Assembly: GCA_963829575.1 (NCBI GenBank)
Contig: CAWHJF010000015.1
Location: 53,680-117,679 of the forward strand
Length of the DNA stretch: 64,000 nucleotides
Origin: KACC-23026 sp963829575
GTDB lineage: Bacteria; Bacillota; Bacilli; Bacillales; Sporolactobacillaceae
Direction of reading: 5' to 3'
The stretch's first letter is position 1, and every line of letters starts with the position of its first letter. Position numbers and translations under genes: made by a program. The notes beneath the pieces are model-generated. The model made no database searches. It was given only the letters and a program-made list of their open reading frames with translations, and was not told the DNA's origin. Positions 1 through 6,265 of this stretch are shown here, one piece after another.

Positions 1-1
1 T

Positions 2-183
2 CATTCTCTTGTCAAAAGATTTTACGCATTTTTCCTTTGTCCAAGGTAAGATAATTATTTTTTTATTTTTAAATTCGTGCTGGCTTGCGCGAAATCACCT
101 GCTTTCGACCCCGATTTCTGCGCATGTCCCCAACCTTGACCAAATTTCTTAGCCCTAACTACACAAAATATGAACTGCTTTCC
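2..183. repeat. Direct repeat copy 1 (rRNA-operon tail flank)
   Basis: Nearly identical to 430-611 at a constant offset of 428 bases. Both copies run from CATTCTCTTGTCAAAAG to TGAACTGCTTTCC. An inverted copy lies at 3391-3575. The unit contains no credible gene; it is the spacer part of a module that also holds a 5S rRNA tail and a terminator. Confidence 0.9.
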
Positions 184-282
184 CACTTCTTTAAAAATGG
201 AACTGAGGTTTCCAATTGACTGCGGATTTCTTCGTCACTCGAAACCCTCGCCCTGGGTTCCATCACCCTACGGGTGAACACC

Positions 283-322
283 AAAAAAATAAGGAACTGT
301 ATATTTAAATACAATTCCTTAT
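283..322 (-). terminator. Terminator behind minus-strand 5S tail
   Basis: Read on the minus strand, AAGGAATTGTAT and ATACAGTTCCTT form a stem followed by TATTTTTTTGG. It follows the 5S remnant at 331-358 directly. It matches the plus-strand terminator at 3185-3223, so it is a displaced rRNA-operon terminator. Confidence 0.75.
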
Positions 323-330
323 CTCTATTT

Positions 331-358
331 TGCCTGGCGGCGTTCTACTCTCACAGGG
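331..358 (-). pseudogene. 5S rRNA 3'-end remnant (minus strand)
   Basis: The minus strand reads CCCTGTGAGAGTAG then AACGCCGCCAGGCA, the conserved 3' end of Bacillales 5S rRNA. Only the last 28 or so bases are present; the rest of the gene is missing and replaced by repeat spacer. It lies upstream of its own terminator (283-322). Confidence 0.8.
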
Positions 359-429
359 AGCCTACTACTTGAAATTCCTTCATGAATAAACTTCTTTGAC
401 TTTACTTCGTGCTGGCTTGCGTAAAACCT

Positions 430-611
430 CATTCTCTTGTCAAAAGGTTTTACGCATTTTTCCTTTGTCCAAGGTAAGATAATTGTTTTTTTATTTTTAA
501 ATTCGTGCTGGCTTACGCGAAATCACTTGCTTTCAACCCTGATTTTTGCGAATGTCCCCAACCTTGACCAAATTTCTTAGCCCTAACTACACAAAATATG
601 AACTGCTTTCC
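430..611. repeat. Direct repeat copy 2, interrupted by the IS66 element
   Basis: Second copy of the 2-183 unit. In copy 1 the text continues after TGCTTTCC with CACTTCTTT; here it stops exactly at TGCTTTCC, where the insertion element begins. The inverted counterpart at 3391-3575 shows the uninterrupted form. Confidence 0.9.
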
Positions 612-663
612 GTAAGCCCGAACTATAAAAATAAGCGTACCTTTCCGGTACGCAAGACAAATA

Positions 664-705
664 GCCGTAAATTACGATTTTTTAAATCGAATAGTACGGC
701 TTTTT
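664..705 (+). terminator. Terminator-like hairpin inside the IS66 left end
   Basis: GCCGTA (664-669) pairs with TACGGC (695-700), with an inner GATTT/AAATC stem, then TTTTT. A second hairpin, GCGTACC/GGTACGC, lies just before it (634-652). It would stop transcription entering the element from the left. Confidence 0.5.
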
Positions 706-798
706 ATTATTTCTTACATGTTTGCTTGGATCATTTTAGACCAGGGCATATACTGATTTAAAATTTCGGGGTTTTGATAAATATCGCTATTTGGCAGA

Positions 799-2280
799 TC
801 AGTCAGGAGTATTCTTTAAGTATTCGTAGAAATCAATACCGTTACTTTTGGCTGTTTCTGCGATACTCAAACAAATGGCGTTTGCTTTTGCCCCAGCTTC
901 ACTGACCGAAAAGAGCCAATTTTTTCTTCCAATGACATTGGGACGGATTGCATTTTCTGCTGGATTATTATCAATCTCAATTCTCCCGTCAGTTAAGAAT
1001 GCTTTGAGTCCTTTCGCACGGTTTAGTGTGTATTCAGCTGCCTTTGCTAGGGCATTTTTTCCGAAGAATGGGGATGACTCCACCCATTTAAGGAATTTCT
1101 CTACGATTGGCTTCGAGTATTTTTGACGTTTTTTCCTTCTCTTACTCGGAGACAAATGTTTAAATTCCCTTTCAAGGCGATATAACTCATCGCAATATTG
1201 AACACCGATTTGTCCATTTTTGCTGTCTGCTTTAAGCCAATAGCGTCGAACATGTGCCCAACAATTCGCGAAAGTAATCCCTTCAATTGCTCCGTAAGCT
1301 GAATAGCCATCACAGATAATTGTTCCAGAAAACCCTTTAATGAAGCTTTCAAGTACAGACCGAGCGCGCGACAACGCACTTTGAAAAAGCACAATCGTTG
1401 GACCTTGGCTAGGCACACTCCGATAGACCCAATTGTAGGCATTAGACTGACCCGATTTTCCATCGGATCGGTTGATGATTTGTCCATAGGTCTCGTCGAC
1501 ATGTAGAACTGTTTTAACCATCATCAAATCCTTCAATTTTTCATAAATAAGCAACAGCCAATCAAGTGATGCACGAATGACCCAATTGGATAGGTTCTTA
1601 TCATTTGTTCGCAGGCCATAACGGTCCCATTCCTTTACCTGTCGGTAAAGGGGTACAAATAGTGAAAACTTATCATAAACGACTTTGGCAAGTACGCTAG
1701 GACTTGCAATACTACGTTGAATAGCTGGTTTCGGTGCTTTACCGCGCTTAATTTGCTTTTTTTGAAATCCATCCTCTTCACAACTTAAACAGGCATATGC
1801 ATGTTCAACGTGTTGGATCTTCCTCATTCTTGCCGGAATAAATTCGGCCTCTTCTCGCACAATTGTGCTGCCAATCTCACGCATTTGCCCTTGGCAACAC
1901 TCACACATTGTGTTTTCCGGGTGATGATGAACAGTGTTAATCTCAATACCATCATCTAATGAATCATTTCGTTTTTTGTTTTTAACTTTTCGTACAACAG
2001 TATAGGAAATCGTCTGTTGGCTTTGTTCTTCTGTGTGCTCAGATTCGCTAAAAGATGGGTCATCATCAAACAGTGAAGCCTGTCCATCTAGTGGATTATA
2101 TTTAGACTTTTCGGTTTTAGAACCGTATAACAGCTTTGTTAAATGACGAACCTGTTCGGTTAATGTTTCAATCTGTTTCGATAAGTCTTTGTTTTGTTGA
2201 TTGGAATGAGTCAATTGGTCTTCGAGTAGTCGAATTAATTTCTCATTTTGATTCTCGTCAGAGAAAGAAGCATTAACCAT
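799..2280 (-). CDS. tnpC: IS66-family transposase TnpC
   Basis: Full-length DDE transposase of the IS66 family, 493 residues from the ATG at 2280. A GGTGA ribosome site favours this over the GTG at 2292. The N-terminus is a coiled-coil/leucine-zipper-like stretch rich in Q, L and K. A Cys/His cluster (HHHPENTMCECC, with CLSC further on) at roughly residues 116-165 matches the IS66 zinc-finger domain. The catalytic core has D in HVDET (about 261), D in CDGY (about 323) and E in NNPAEN (about 442). No stop or frameshift is seen, so the protein could be active. It is last in the tnpA-tnpB-tnpC unit. It catalyses cut and joining at the element ends. Confidence 0.93.
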   Translation of the reverse strand: MVNASFSDENQNEKLIRLLEDQLTHSNQQNKDLSKQIETLTEQVRHLTKLLYGSKTEKSKYNPLDGQASLFDDDPSFSESEHTEEQSQQTISYTVVRKVKNKKRNDSLDDGIEINTVHHHPENTMCECCQGQMREIGSTIVREEAEFIPARMRKIQHVEHAYACLSCEEDGFQKKQIKRGKAPKPAIQRSIASPSVLAKVVYDKFSLFVPLYRQVKEWDRYGLRTNDKNLSNWVIRASLDWLLLIYEKLKDLMMVKTVLHVDETYGQIINRSDGKSGQSNAYNWVYRSVPSQGPTIVLFQSALSRARSVLESFIKGFSGTIICDGYSAYGAIEGITFANCWAHVRRYWLKADSKNGQIGVQYCDELYRLEREFKHLSPSKRRKKRQKYSKPIVEKFLKWVESSPFFGKNALAKAAEYTLNRAKGLKAFLTDGRIEIDNNPAENAIRPNVIGRKNWLFSVSEAGAKANAICLSIAETAKSNGIDFYEYLKNTPD

Positions 2281-2361
2281 CACTTTCACCACATTTCGTT
2301 CATATATATACTAGTAATAGTATACTATCTCGAACATCATAGTGAAAACATTTTTTCGAAT

Positions 2362-2715
2362 TTAAAACACTCCTTTGGGTGATCTTTGAATCGCCTTCGG
2401 TTGTTGAATTGTTAATCCTTCCAGAAGCCAGCGAAGCTCTTGTTGAGATAGATTTCGCACTTCATTTTCATCTTTTGGCCACTGAAGTTTTCCTCTATCT
2501 AAGCGTTTATAAAGCAACGCGAATCCATCTCCATCAAAATAAAGACATTTAAAACGGTCTTTATTCCATCCTGAAAATAGGAAAATGGAGTCGCCATAAG
2601 GATCAAGTTCGAAAGAATCTTGAATCAAGGTAGCCAGTCCATCAATTCCTTTCCTCATATCAGTCTTTCCACAAACAATATAAATGTTTTTCACACTTGA
2701 ATAATCATGTATCAT
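2362..2715 (-). CDS. tnpB: IS66 accessory protein TnpB (Orf2)
   Basis: 117 residues, the normal size for the IS66 Orf2 family. It carries the family signatures CGKTDMRKGIDGL near the N-terminus, a FLFSGWNKDRFKCLYFD core and the FALLYKRLDRGKLQWP stretch. IS66 elements need it for transposition, but its biochemical role is not established. Its ATG overlaps the tnpA stop by four bases (ATGA), so the two are translationally coupled. A gap of about 80 bases separates it from tnpC. Confidence 0.92.
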   Translation of the reverse strand: MIHDYSSVKNIYIVCGKTDMRKGIDGLATLIQDSFELDPYGDSIFLFSGWNKDRFKCLYFDGDGFALLYKRLDRGKLQWPKDENEVRNLSQQELRWLLEGLTIQQPKAIQRSPKGVF

Positions 2716-2909
2716 AGATTTTTTAACTCCCTCATGACCGTTCGAATGATGTGTTCATTTACGCCGTTGAAGAAGGAAATCTTTACGGTTGCTGTTCTGA
2801 TCGTGCAGGAGGGTTTTGAGGAAAGTTTAGCTTTATTCGTTACAGAAGGAGTATTTTCTTTTTCATTATGTAAGGTTACGGGGACTATAGCTGTTTTTTT
2901 TAGCGTCAT
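2712..2909 (-). CDS. tnpA: IS66 small protein TnpA-like
   Basis: A 65-residue protein starting at the ATG at 2909, preceded by a strong AAAGGAGGTG site. Longer upstream starts run outside this site into repeat DNA and are unlikely. It is basic and ends in HIIRTVMRELKNL. Position (first, overlapping tnpB by ATGA) and size fit the small OrfA-like protein of Gram-positive IS66 elements. Sequence similarity to classical TnpA is not obvious by eye, so the name rests mainly on context. Confidence 0.65.
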   Translation of the reverse strand: MTLKKTAIVPVTLHNEKENTPSVTNKAKLSSKPSCTIRTATVKISFFNGVNEHIIRTVMRELKNL

Positions 2910-2993
2910 ATTAAAAGCACCTCCTTTAATTGATACGTCAATTCTATCAGGAGGTGCTGCTGTTTTATATCCGTTGTTTGAATGGGGGCTTAC

Positions 2994-3068
2994 GGTCGAG
3001 GAAACAAGTGAGTGAGAACCGGAGTGTACGTTGTACACGAGGATCGCAACGAGCGAAGGTGACGAAGA
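2994..3068. repeat. 75-bp direct repeat, copy 1
   Basis: Identical by eye to 3278-3352 at an offset of 284 bases. It begins exactly at the right end of the IS66 element. It contains the palindrome GTGTAC-GTT-GTACAC. The corresponding block is absent from the left-hand inverted module. Confidence 0.9.
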
Positions 3069-3098
3069 TGATGCCGCAGTCAATTGGAAGCCGCTAGC

Positions 3099-3176
3099 CC
3101 CGAACACGGTCGTTTAAGCTCGAGCGTCGATGGTAATTGGGGGCTTCCCCCTGTGAGAGTAGAACGCCGCCAGGCA
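3099..3176 (+). pseudogene. 5S rRNA 3' fragment
   Basis: From CCCGAACACGG through GATGGTA and CCCCCTGTGAGAGTAG to GCCGCCAGGCA the sequence follows the 3' two-thirds of a Bacillales 5S rRNA, about 78 of about 117 bases. The 5' third is replaced by repeat DNA, so this is a truncated copy. It is followed by an intact rRNA-type terminator. By synteny it may be the end of an rRNA operon equivalent to B. subtilis rrnW. Confidence 0.85.
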
Positions 3177-3184
3177 AAATAGAG

Positions 3185-3223
3185 ATAAGGAATTGTATTT
3201 AATATACAGTTCCTTATTTTTTT
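3185..3223 (+). terminator. rRNA-operon terminator after the 5S fragment
   Basis: AAGGAATTGTAT pairs with ATACAGTTCCTT around a short loop, followed by ATTTTTTTG. Nine bases separate it from the 5S fragment. The same hairpin is found inverted at 283-322. Confidence 0.85.
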
Positions 3224-3277
3224 GTTGTTCACCCGAAGGGTGATGGAACCCTGGGCGAGGGTTTCGAGTGACAAGGA

Positions 3278-3352
3278 GGTCGAGGAAACAAGTGAGTGAG
3301 AACCGGAGTGTACGTTGTACACGAGGATCGCAACGAGCGAAGGTGACGAAGA
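3278..3352. repeat. 75-bp direct repeat, copy 2
   Basis: Second copy of 2994-3068 (GGTCGAGG to GACGAAGA). It is flanked by GTGAC at 3267-3271 and 3344-3348. The inverted left module lacks the block and joins across this GTGAC, consistent with deletion between short direct repeats. Confidence 0.9.
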
Positions 3353-3390
3353 GATCCGCAGTCAATCGGAAACCTCGGTTTCATTTTTAA

Positions 3391-3673
3391 AGAAGTGGGG
3401 AAAGCAGTTCTTATTTTGTGTAGTTAGAAATTTGGTCAAGGTTGGGGACATGCGCAAAAATCAGGGTCGAAAGCAGGTGATTTCGCGCAATCCAGCACGA
3501 ATTTAAAAATAAAAAAACGATTTATCTTACCTTCGACAAAGGAAAAGTGCGTAAAATCTTTTGACAAGAGAATGAGATTTTACGCAAGCCAGCACGAAGT
3601 AAAGTCAAAGAAGTTTATTCATGAAGGTCATTCAAGTAGTAGGCTCCCTGGAAGAGTAGAACGCCGCTAGGCA
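3391..3673. repeat. Inverted copy of the 331-611 repeat module
   Basis: The reverse complement of 331-611 aligns along this stretch: AGAAGTGGG, GTTGGGGACATGCGC, TTTTGACAAGAGAATGA, GTTTATTCATGAAGG and a final 5S tail. With 2-358 and 430-611 it makes a large inverted repeat around the IS66 element. The intervening open frames are not genes. Confidence 0.85.
3642..3673 (+). pseudogene. Second plus-strand 5S rRNA tail remnant
   Basis: CTCCCTGGAAGAGTAG then AACGCCGCTAGGCA is a decayed copy of the 5S rRNA 3' end; the GTGAGAG segment is shortened. It directly precedes another terminator hairpin. It is the third 5S tail in this region. Confidence 0.7.
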
Positions 3674-3683
3674 TATTTTGGAT

Positions 3684-3710
3684 AAGGAACTGCGAAAGCA
3701 GTTCCTTTTT
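3684..3710 (+). terminator. Terminator after the second 5S tail
   Basis: AAGGAACTGC-GAAA-GCAGTTCCTT is a perfect 10-bp stem with a GNRA-type tetraloop, followed by TTT. It is the last rRNA-type terminator before the ctsR operon. Confidence 0.85.
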
Positions 3711-4095
3711 GCGTTCATCAAACTTAGGGGGTGTGAACGTAAATTCAATGCACACAAACAATAAAATAGCATAGAGAATCGTGTGCGCAGAGGACATGCA
3801 TGTCATAAAAATGAAGAATAGTGTTTAATTCAGATTAAAATGAGGAAAAGTTAATTAGAGGCTAAAGACGTATTAGAAGGGGTATTAAAATTTTACATAA
3901 ACACTGGAATGAAATAGAAAAGTGGAGGTTTAAAAAGATCATAAAAGGAAAGCCTTTAGTTAGGAAGAGTCCATAAGAATTCAATATGTAAAAATCCAAA
4001 TAGGACAAAGGAATTGGCACTTTTTCATAGGAAAATTTGTCGATTGAAAACTAATTTTGCGGTTGGGTTCGTGTTGCTTTTAAGCCACAGTGAAA
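3711..4095. other. AT-rich spacer before ctsR, no gene seen
   Basis: About 385 bases of AT-rich DNA between the last rRNA-type terminator and the ctsR promoter. Short open frames lack ribosome sites and recognisable products. I see no RNA gene here. Confidence 0.6.
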
Positions 4096-4132
4096 TGGTA
4101 TATAATTATTGTCAAAGATAGTCAAAGTCAAA
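4096..4132 (+). promoter_or_regulatory. ctsR promoter -10 region and CtsR operator
   Basis: TGGTATATAAT (4096-4106) gives an extended -10; no good -35 is seen. Immediately downstream are three GTCAAA repeats at 4111, 4121 and 4127. The first two form the CtsR heptad pair TGTCAAA-GAT-AGTCAAA and the third abuts them. CtsR binding here would autorepress the stress operon. Confidence 0.85.
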
Positions 4133-4149
4133 GGCGGGTGAGAGGAAGG

Positions 4150-4608
4150 GTGCGGAATATTTCAGACATAATTGAAGAGCATATCAAGAATATTCTTAAG
4201 CAGAAAGCTGAAATTGAGATTAAAAGAAGTGAGCTTGCAGAACAATTTCAGTGTGTCCCCTCACAAATCAATTATGTGCTAAAAACTCGTTTTTCAATTG
4301 AAAGAGGGTATATTGTTGAGAGTAAACGAGGTGGCGGCGGATATATCCGAATTATTAAAGTTACCAAGAATACTGATCGAGAATTAATTAGTCATATAGA
4401 AAATTTAATTGATCAACGTTTAACTCAAAATCAAGCCCATGCTATGATTCTTCATTTATTAGAAGAAGGTGTGATTAATAATCGTGAAGCAAGGCTTATG
4501 ATTAGCGCAGTCGATCGGTCTGTCATTGAACTAACCATTCCCATTCGAGACCAGATCAGAGCGAATATTCTTAAAGCCATGCTGCAGTCTCTGAAATTTA
4601 AAGTGTGA
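4150..4608 (+). CDS. ctsR: Class III heat-shock repressor CtsR
   Basis: DNA-binding repressor of clp and mcs stress genes. I chose the GTG at 4150 (protein begins VRNISDIIEEHI) after AGAGGAAGG; an upstream ATG at 4090 would translate the operator itself. This gives 152 residues, near the usual 154. The winged helix-turn-helix contains VPSQINYVLKTRF and the beta-wing tetraglycine loop RGGGGYIRI, whose glycines sense heat. The C-terminal half is the dimerisation/McsB-ClpC contact domain. It is first of four genes, followed by mcsA, mcsB and clpC, the adaptor-protease system that removes it. Confidence 0.97.
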   Translation: MRNISDIIEEHIKNILKQKAEIEIKRSELAEQFQCVPSQINYVLKTRFSIERGYIVESKRGGGGYIRIIKVTKNTDRELISHIENLIDQRLTQNQAHAMILHLLEEGVINNREARLMISAVDRSVIELTIPIRDQIRANILKAMLQSLKFKV

Positions 4609-4637
4609 GTAGGTCTTAAATTAAGGGAGGAAGCGAG

Positions 4638-5168
4638 ATGGAGTGTCAACAATGCCATATTCGACCGGCATCTCTTCATTTTACAAGAGTAATTAATGGG
4701 GAAAAACAAGAGTTTCATCTTTGTGAGCAATGCGCAAATGAGATGGAAGATTTGACGGACATGATGGGTGGATCAGGAGCTTTCAGCATTCATAATTTAT
4801 TATCAGGCTTGCTTAATTTTGATCCTCATATTGGGGAACAAAATTCCCCCTCGAGAGAAGACATCGACTTACAATGTGATAAATGTGGACTAAGATATCG
4901 AGAGTTCATTAAAATAGGAAAATTTGGATGCGATCATTGTTATCAAGCTTTTGAATCCAAACTAGACCCAATTTTAAGGAAAGTGCATAGCGGCAATACG
5001 ACTCATACAGGAAAAGTGCCAAAGCGAACTGGAAAATCGCTTGGAATTAAACGAAAAATTGCCGAATTAAAAGAAGAAATGAAAAAACATGTGGTAGATG
5101 AGGAATTTGAGGAAGCTGCCAGAATCAGAGATGAGATCAAGGCACTGGAAAATAGGGGGGATGAGTAA
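4638..5168 (+). CDS. mcsA: McsA, zinc-binding activator of McsB
   Basis: Activator of the protein-arginine kinase McsB. The 176-residue protein has four CxxC pairs: C3-C6, CEQC near residue 29, CDKC near 80 and CDHC near 98, fitting its zinc-finger N-terminal half. The C-terminus is a UVR-type helical hairpin (KRKIAELKEEMKKHV, then EEAARIRDEI) like those of UvrB and ClpC. The ATG at 4638 follows GGGAGGAAG. Its stop codon lies a few bases before the mcsB start, implying coupled synthesis of the kinase and its activator. Confidence 0.95.
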   Translation: MECQQCHIRPASLHFTRVINGEKQEFHLCEQCANEMEDLTDMMGGSGAFSIHNLLSGLLNFDPHIGEQNSPSREDIDLQCDKCGLRYREFIKIGKFGCDHCYQAFESKLDPILRKVHSGNTTHTGKVPKRTGKSLGIKRKIAELKEEMKKHVVDEEFEEAARIRDEIKALENRGDE

Positions 5169-5169
5169 A

Positions 5170-6246
5170 ATGTCTCTTCAAAATTTTATTAATCAAGCTG
5201 TTAGCACTTGGATGCAGGGAGATGGACCGGATTCTGAGATTGTTTTAAGTAGTCGAATTCGCTTAGCACGAAATTTAAAAGATTTTGCTTTTCCAGTCAT
5301 ATCTTCTGATGAGCAGGGACGAAAAGCGCTAACCTATGTGCGTGATCAATTAAATGGAGAAGGGTATCCTTCTATGGGCGAGTTTGAGTGGGTGAATATG
5401 AGTGAACTCAAACCGGTTGAAAAACGTGTTTTGGTTGAAAAACATTTAATTAGTCCAAACTTGGCAGAGGATTCTGAGTTTGGAGCGGTCTTAATTAATG
5501 ATAATGAGTCCGTTAGTATCATGATTAATGAAGAAGATCATCTAAGAGTACAATGTCTTTTTCCGGGTTTTCAGTTGAATGAGGCCCTGACCCTTGCAAA
5601 TGGGATCGATGATTGGATTGAAAGCAAATTTGATTATGCATTTGATGAAAAAAGAGGCTACTTAACAAGCTGCCCAACCAATGTGGGAACCGGCCTTAGA
5701 GCTTCTGTCATGGTGCATCTCCCTGCCTTAATGATCACGCAGCGGATGAATCGAATTGCACCAGCTATTAACCAATTTGGTCTCGTTGTAAGAGGGATTT
5801 ATGGAGAAGGCAGTGAGGCGTTGGGCAATGTCTTTCAAATCTCAAATCAAATTACATTAGGCAAATCAGAAGAAGATATAGTCGAGGACCTTAGGGGCGT
5901 CGTTATGCAGCTGGTTCAACAGGAAAAATCCGCCCGTAAAGATTTACTGAAACTTTCAAAATTACAGCTTGAAGATCGGGTTTTTAGATCCTATGGGATT
6001 TTAGGGAACAGTCGAATCATACAATCTAAAGAAGCAGCCAAATGTCTCTCAGATCTTCGACTTGGGATTGACCTTGATCTGATAGAAGGCGTGCCGCGCA
6101 ACATTTTAAATGAATTAATGATTTTAACACAACCGGGCTTTCTACAGCATTATTTTAAAGAAGCATTAACACCTGAAGAACGCGATATTCGCCGGGCTAC
6201 TTTAATCAGAGAACGGTTGAAATTAGAAGAAAATAACGCAGATTGA
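5170..6246 (+). CDS. mcsB: Protein-arginine kinase McsB
   Basis: Phosphagen-kinase fold enzyme that phosphorylates arginines on proteins, marking them for ClpCP. The start at 5170 (MSLQNFINQ) lies 9 bases after GGGGGG; an in-frame ATG at 5161 has no spacing. Length is 358 residues. Recognisable are LSSRIRLARN near residue 25, the active-site stretch TSCPTNVGTGLRAS, GEGSEALGNVFQISNQ, and RDIRRA near the C-terminus, the phosphoarginine-binding RDxxRA motif that allows allosteric activation. It sits between its activator gene mcsA and its partner unfoldase clpC. Confidence 0.96.
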   Translation: MSLQNFINQAVSTWMQGDGPDSEIVLSSRIRLARNLKDFAFPVISSDEQGRKALTYVRDQLNGEGYPSMGEFEWVNMSELKPVEKRVLVEKHLISPNLAEDSEFGAVLINDNESVSIMINEEDHLRVQCLFPGFQLNEALTLANGIDDWIESKFDYAFDEKRGYLTSCPTNVGTGLRASVMVHLPALMITQRMNRIAPAINQFGLVVRGIYGEGSEALGNVFQISNQITLGKSEEDIVEDLRGVVMQLVQQEKSARKDLLKLSKLQLEDRVFRSYGILGNSRIIQSKEAAKCLSDLRLGIDLDLIEGVPRNILNELMILTQPGFLQHYFKEALTPEERDIRRATLIRERLKLEENNAD

Positions 6247-6265
6247 TTGAGGGAGGCTGACAATT

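Larger units (their letters stand above)
612..2993 (-). mobile_element. IS66-family insertion sequence, apparently complete
   Basis: The left end reads GTAAGCCC (612-619) and the right end reads GGGCTTAC (2986-2993), so both termini are inverted GTAAGCCC. Inside are three minus-strand genes in the IS66 order tnpA, tnpB, tnpC, all open. The 8 bases outside each end differ (TGCTTTCC on the left, GGTCGAGG on the right), whereas IS66 elements normally make an 8-bp target duplication. The flanks come from repeat modules in opposite orientations, which suggests recombination after insertion. Confidence 0.85.

Noticed and set aside
2..611. Repeats spaced 428 bases apart could suggest a CRISPR-like array
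   Set aside because: The repeat unit is about 180 bases with 5S rRNA tail and terminator in between; there are only two copies per side and no short spacers or cas genes.
546..761. Plus-strand 71-residue ORF across the IS66 left end
   Set aside because: It spans the junction of repeat and IS, contains hairpin sequence and has no homologous product or convincing ribosome site.
848..1126. Plus-strand ORF inside the transposase gene
   Set aside because: Shadow frame of tnpC on the opposite strand; the tnpC frame carries clear IS66 motifs.
3080..3806. Several short ORFs around the 5S fragments, both strands
   Set aside because: They translate rRNA tail, terminator and repeat spacer; no ribosome sites.
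4090..4149. Upstream ATG start for ctsR
   Set aside because: It would translate the CtsR operator and promoter and add 20 residues absent from the family.
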